NCBI RefSeq assembly: GCF_000025005.1
Contig: NC_013525.1
Span: 620,001-684,000, forward strand
DNA: 64,000 nt
From: Thermobaculum terrenum ATCC BAA-798
Lineage (GTDB): Bacteria; Chloroflexota; Chloroflexia; Thermobaculales; Thermobaculaceae
Direction of reading: 5' to 3'
Positions 61,287 to 64,000 of this stretch are shown here, in pieces. Below the pieces are notes generated by a model, which did not search any database, was not told where the DNA came from, and saw only the letters and a list, made by a program, of their open reading frames with translations. A program made the translations under genes and the position numbers. Numbering within the stretch: position 1 is the stretch's first letter; every line of letters begins with the position of its first letter.

Positions 61287-62402
61287 ATGCATAGCCCTTT
61301 AGCTAATATCGCTCAAATACGCCCCGCGCGGTCAAAGAGGATCTCTAGCTACGATCGAACCGGCGGTAATGCTGACAGGATACAGATAGCTGCGGGTGAA
61401 CGGGTAGATCTAGCCAGCATCGAGGGGGCAGGTGCTATAAAACACATCTGGTTTACCATAGCCAGCAGGGATCCGATGTATCGCAGAAACATCGTGCTAC
61501 GCATGTACTGGGATGGTGAGGATAATCCAAGCGTCGAAAGCCCAGTGGGAGATTTCTTTGGTCAGGGCTGGGGCTTAGAGTACAACTTTGTATCCTTGCC
61601 ACTGGCAGCATCTCCAAGGTCTGGCCGCGGACTGAACTGCTACTTCCCAATGCCTTTTGGCAATGGGGCCAGAATTGAGGTGGAGAATCAGAGTCCAACT
61701 CCGGTAGATGCGTTCTATTTTTACATAGACTACGAAGAATGGCCCGAAGTAGACGACTCTCTGGGTAGATTCCACGCATGGTGGAATCGGGAAATAACTG
61801 ACCCGGACCCATCTGGTGAGAATGAGTGGAGTTGTCTAGCCCCAGAGCTCAAGCATCCATCCGACGAGGGCAATTACCTGATATTAGATGCAGAAGGTAG
61901 AGGGCATTATGTTGGCGTGAATTACTTTGTAGATTGCCCCAGCCCGATGTGGTATGGAGAAGGGGATGATATGTTTCTCATAGACGGTGAGCCTTGGCCT
62001 GGCACCCTGCATGGTACGGGCACTGAGGATTACTTCTGTACTTCCTGGTCTCCAGCCGAGGAATATCAGCATCCCTATTTCGGTTATGCGCACGTCGATC
62101 ACAGCTTCGGGTGGTTGGGCAGGGCCCATGCATATAGATTCCATATAGAGGACCCTATTCACTTCCAGGAGTCAATTAGGGCCTCTATAGAACATGGACA
62201 CGCCAACAACCTAACTCTTGATATATGCACTGTTGCCTATTGGTATCAGACAGAGCCTCACAAGCCCTTCCCACAGCTACCTCCCAGCGAGGCTAGACAT
62301 CCTATGCCCGCCATATCAGTTACAGATGTTCACAGGTGGAGACATGCGTGGAGACAGTCAATGGGAGGGGGTAAACTTTGGGGGAACGAGCGTCCAAGCT
62401 AG
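61287..62402 (+). CDS. DUF2961 / GH172-type glycoside hydrolase-like protein
   Basis: The 371-residue protein belongs to DUF2961, the family later classed as GH172, whose studied members act on fructo- or arabino-furanosides. Visible blocks: GAGAIKHIWFTIASRDPMYRRNIVLRMYWDGEDNPSVESPVGDFF (about 50-94), CYFPMPFGNGARIEVEN and HGTGTEDYFCTSWSP, whose Glu is a likely catalytic acid. Two jelly-roll halves are expected. No signal peptide is seen, so it may act in the cytoplasm on an imported sugar. Strong Shine-Dalgarno (GGGAGGAAG). Divergent from the sugar-catabolism cluster. Confidence 0.85.
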   Translation: MHSPLANIAQIRPARSKRISSYDRTGGNADRIQIAAGERVDLASIEGAGAIKHIWFTIASRDPMYRRNIVLRMYWDGEDNPSVESPVGDFFGQGWGLEYNFVSLPLAASPRSGRGLNCYFPMPFGNGARIEVENQSPTPVDAFYFYIDYEEWPEVDDSLGRFHAWWNREITDPDPSGENEWSCLAPELKHPSDEGNYLILDAEGRGHYVGVNYFVDCPSPMWYGEGDDMFLIDGEPWPGTLHGTGTEDYFCTSWSPAEEYQHPYFGYAHVDHSFGWLGRAHAYRFHIEDPIHFQESIRASIEHGHANNLTLDICTVAYWYQTEPHKPFPQLPPSEARHPMPAISVTDVHRWRHAWRQSMGGGKLWGNERPS

Positions 62403-62469
62403 CTACTCATGATGCATCGACTATGTGCTAACCCTGGCTGGTAAGCATGATAATTACTGTTAGGAGTAT

Positions 62470-62522
62470 CAAGGTAGGAGCAGCCTGTACGAGGATATGG
62501 CCTAAGTGCTGCTCCTACCTTG
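62470..62522. terminator. Long hairpin in the convergent gap
   Basis: A 15-bp stem (62470-62484 with 62508-62522) with a 23-base loop. A second smaller stem (62598-62604 with 62615-62621) lies further right. No T-tract. This 264-base gap between convergent genes holds nothing else I recognise. Confidence 0.5.
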
Positions 62523-62666
62523 CTTATGTTGCACACGTGGTGACGTTCATTCTCCTGAAAGTGAGCAAGTGCAGGGTTGTACATTTGGAAGTAGCATCCT
62601 GATCCTTGCTCGTAGATCAGGGAGATAGGATGACGTAGAATGTTGTCTCTTAGTTGTTCTTACTAG

Positions 62667-63212
62667 TTATGGGTTAGCATCAGAGGACTCTATGTATCCT
62701 ATCCTTAGTGTGTATCCGGTTTTGGCATCGATTATCATATGCATAACTCCCGGTACAGGGGTTGCATCTACCGCACCTATACTGTGATATGGCTTGAACT
62801 TGCCTTTCATACGCAACACGTATACAGGGTGATCGTCTGGAGGGTCTGTAGGCTGAGGATGAAGACCTAGCAGCTTCAATGCTCCAGCAAACGTTGTTTC
62901 CCTTACATCTACTAGTGAAGGACTAGGCTCCCCCATAGATTGTGCAGTCTTTTTAGCCCATTCTATTAGTGCTTCTTGGGTAGTAGCTTTGGCCACCTGG
63001 GTCGGATCAGGAGTGGGAGGTATCCACTCGGGGCTGCTGGTGGATGCTGGGGGTGTCCTTGTGGGCTCGGCTGTGAGCTCTATTGAAGCCCCTAGCTGAC
63101 CTGCCTGCTGTCTGGCGTCTTGAGTCCCTGAGGAAGTCACGATCGCGATGGCAGCTATCCCAGCCAGTACCAATGCTATTATCACTAACCCGTGCTCTGG
63201 CGTTCTTCCCAT
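62667..63212 (-). CDS. Membrane-anchored hypothetical protein, copy 2 of a tandem pair
   Basis: A 181-residue protein with one N-terminal transmembrane helix (about 8-26), a Thr/Pro-rich linker and an extracytoplasmic domain. That domain has TQEALIEWAKKTAQSMGE, VRETTFAGALKLLG, HPVYVLRMKGKF and GVMHMIIDAKTGYTLRIGY, and could be PepSY-like (small alpha-beta). It has the same domain order as its upstream neighbour. GGAGGTG precedes the ATG, which lies inside the end of that neighbour (28-base overlap). Confidence 0.7.
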   Translation of the reverse strand: MGRTPEHGLVIIALVLAGIAAIAIVTSSGTQDARQQAGQLGASIELTAEPTRTPPASTSSPEWIPPTPDPTQVAKATTQEALIEWAKKTAQSMGEPSPSLVDVRETTFAGALKLLGLHPQPTDPPDDHPVYVLRMKGKFKPYHSIGAVDATPVPGVMHMIIDAKTGYTLRIGYIESSDANP

Positions 63213-63844
63213 TTGAGCACCTCCGCATGCACCCTGTAGTAGATGAGTTGAGAACGTAGGAAGCCATATGGTGTTCTATAAGGTGTGGGAGTGGGATAGG
63301 GCTCAAGCCCCGTGAACCCGTACCCTATGCTCTGTCCAGTATTGACGTCTACGATGACGTACATTATCCCCCTGATCCTGGGGGGCAGTTTGCCTCCAGG
63401 AGCGCTGGTTGGCTGGAATTTTCCGCCCATCCGCACGAGGTACACGGGATAGGCTGCCAACGGCTGGGTGTGGTGCTCAGGAGGGAGCAGGCTCTCTAGG
63501 TTCATATCCTCGGGGGATTCTCCGATGAGGATAAGGGCCTGCCCTATTGTCGTCTGCTGCACATCCAGAAGCTCTGGGTCGGTCTCACCCATGAGCCAAG
63601 CCACATGTCGCGCACGCTCGACCAACTCTTCTCTGGAGGTCAGCTTCTCGACGACGGCAGTGGGAGGCAGCACATCCTGAGGCAGAGGAGTGGGTTGTTC
63701 TGCCGTGGGCAGGGTGGGCAGGACTGCCCGTAGCGAACCTGGAGATGGGTCCTGATCCTGCCGAGCCCAGGGGCTGAGCGTTGAGAGCAAGAGCATCCCC
63801 AAGATCGCGATGAGGATGGTGAAGGCTATTGCAGGGCTCTTCAT
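63185..63844 (-). CDS. Membrane-anchored hypothetical protein, copy 1 of a tandem pair
   Basis: A 219-residue protein with a transmembrane helix (about 7-24), a Pro-rich linker and a domain paralogous to the next gene: SREELVERARHVAWLMGE, VQQTTIGQALILIGE, YPVYLVRMGGKF and GIMYVIVDVNTGQSIGYGF. A C-terminal extension of about 35 residues (TPTPYRTPYGFLRSQLIYY) is unique to this copy. AAGGGG lies before the ATG. Function unknown. Confidence 0.7.
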   Translation of the reverse strand: MKSPAIAFTILIAILGMLLLSTLSPWARQDQDPSPGSLRAVLPTLPTAEQPTPLPQDVLPPTAVVEKLTSREELVERARHVAWLMGETDPELLDVQQTTIGQALILIGESPEDMNLESLLPPEHHTQPLAAYPVYLVRMGGKFQPTSAPGGKLPPRIRGIMYVIVDVNTGQSIGYGFTGLEPYPTPTPYRTPYGFLRSQLIYYRVHAEVLKWEERQSTG

Positions 63845-63860
63845 TGATTTGACCCCTTAC

Positions 63861-63998
63861 CTAGCACCAGGTGGTGCGGTTCATGTGATAACAGGCCGAA
63901 TCACCACTCGGGTACAGGCCGATATGTGCTGGCGGCTCGTTCAGATTTGAGGGAATGCTAGGGTTCACTATCTGGTGAAGCTGGTTCTCATCATCTGT
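63861..63998 (-). CDS. 3' end of an unidentified gene
   Basis: From the right edge a frame stays open for 45 codons and ends in TAG at 63861-63863. The visible C-terminus reads ...DDENQLHQIVNPSIPSN...ACYHMNRTTWC. It lies 16 bases upstream of the next minus-strand start, so it may be the preceding gene of the same operon. No family recognised. Confidence 0.45.
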   Translation of the reverse strand, partial: TDDENQLHQIVNPSIPSNLNEPPAHIGLYPSGDSACYHMNRTTWC

Positions 63999-64000
63999 CC

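Overview
The window is a dense stretch of chromosome from a bacterium that looks like a thermophile of the Chloroflexota/Thermomicrobia side of the tree; a Thermobaculum-like genome would fit. This is inferred from gene content and codon style (heavy use of AGG, AGA and ATA), not from a search. Monoderm-type envelope genes (class F sortase, LCP ligase, SH3/NlpC-P60 and 3D-domain secreted proteins), a Taq-type M32 carboxypeptidase, a GCYH-IB type GTP cyclohydrolase and a selenocysteine formate dehydrogenase all fit. I see no insertion sequence, prophage, CRISPR array or rRNA; there is one tRNA gene.

Layout. 1-2.3 kb: start of an unidentified gene, then groES-groEL under a CIRCE operator. 2.3-10.8 kb: arginine deiminase, SAM hydroxide adenosyltransferase, class F sortase, GlcF-like iron-sulfur protein, nucleoside hydrolase, LCP protein, DsrE-like protein and a 2-hydroxyacid dehydrogenase. 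11-15.7 kb: an envelope block (3D-domain protein, DedA, PRC-barrel protein, NlpC/P60 hydrolase, and a BP74-like protein with an LPNSG sorting tail). 15.8-21.6 kb: a FolK-FolE2 fusion, two siroheme genes, a VOC protein, a DUF4230 protein and a membrane-anchored molybdopterin oxidoreductase. 21.7-27.4 kb: a complete branched-chain amino acid ABC transporter with two small trailing genes. 27.5-37.8 kb: an LLM oxidoreductase, NDH-2, an unusually long ABC-F protein, an HTH protein, a 785-residue protein made of RNA polymerase-like modules, a purine permease and two zinc-ribbon proteins. 37.8-44.6 kb: proline dehydrogenase with ferredoxin, hydrolases, a penicillin-recognising-type hydrolase, IMPase, an M3 peptidase, GrpB and GNAT proteins. 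44.7-51.3 kb: a formate dehydrogenase operon whose catalytic subunit reads through a UGA as selenocysteine. 51.4-55.6 kb: a four-gene operon behind a fluoride riboswitch. 55.6-64 kb: tRNA-Val, M32 peptidase, a sugar-catabolism cluster with a divergent GH172-type gene, and duplicated membrane-anchored proteins.

The most noteworthy item is the minus-strand leader at 55462-55585: a promoter, an RNA matching the fluoride (crcB) aptamer, including a covarying pseudoknot, and an overlapping terminator. It precedes genes for a Cys/His-rich DUF6062-like protein, a DUF190 plus four-CBS protein, a coiled-coil protein and a protein with two PH-like regions. No recognisable fluoride exporter is in the operon, so it may be an unstudied fluoride-responsive module. 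Second is the alpha-CTD x4 / sigma region 4 / HARE-HTH composite protein at 32948-35305. Third are the envelope genes at 11051 and 14271, which share an OmpR-type direct-repeat box and near-identical translation starts.
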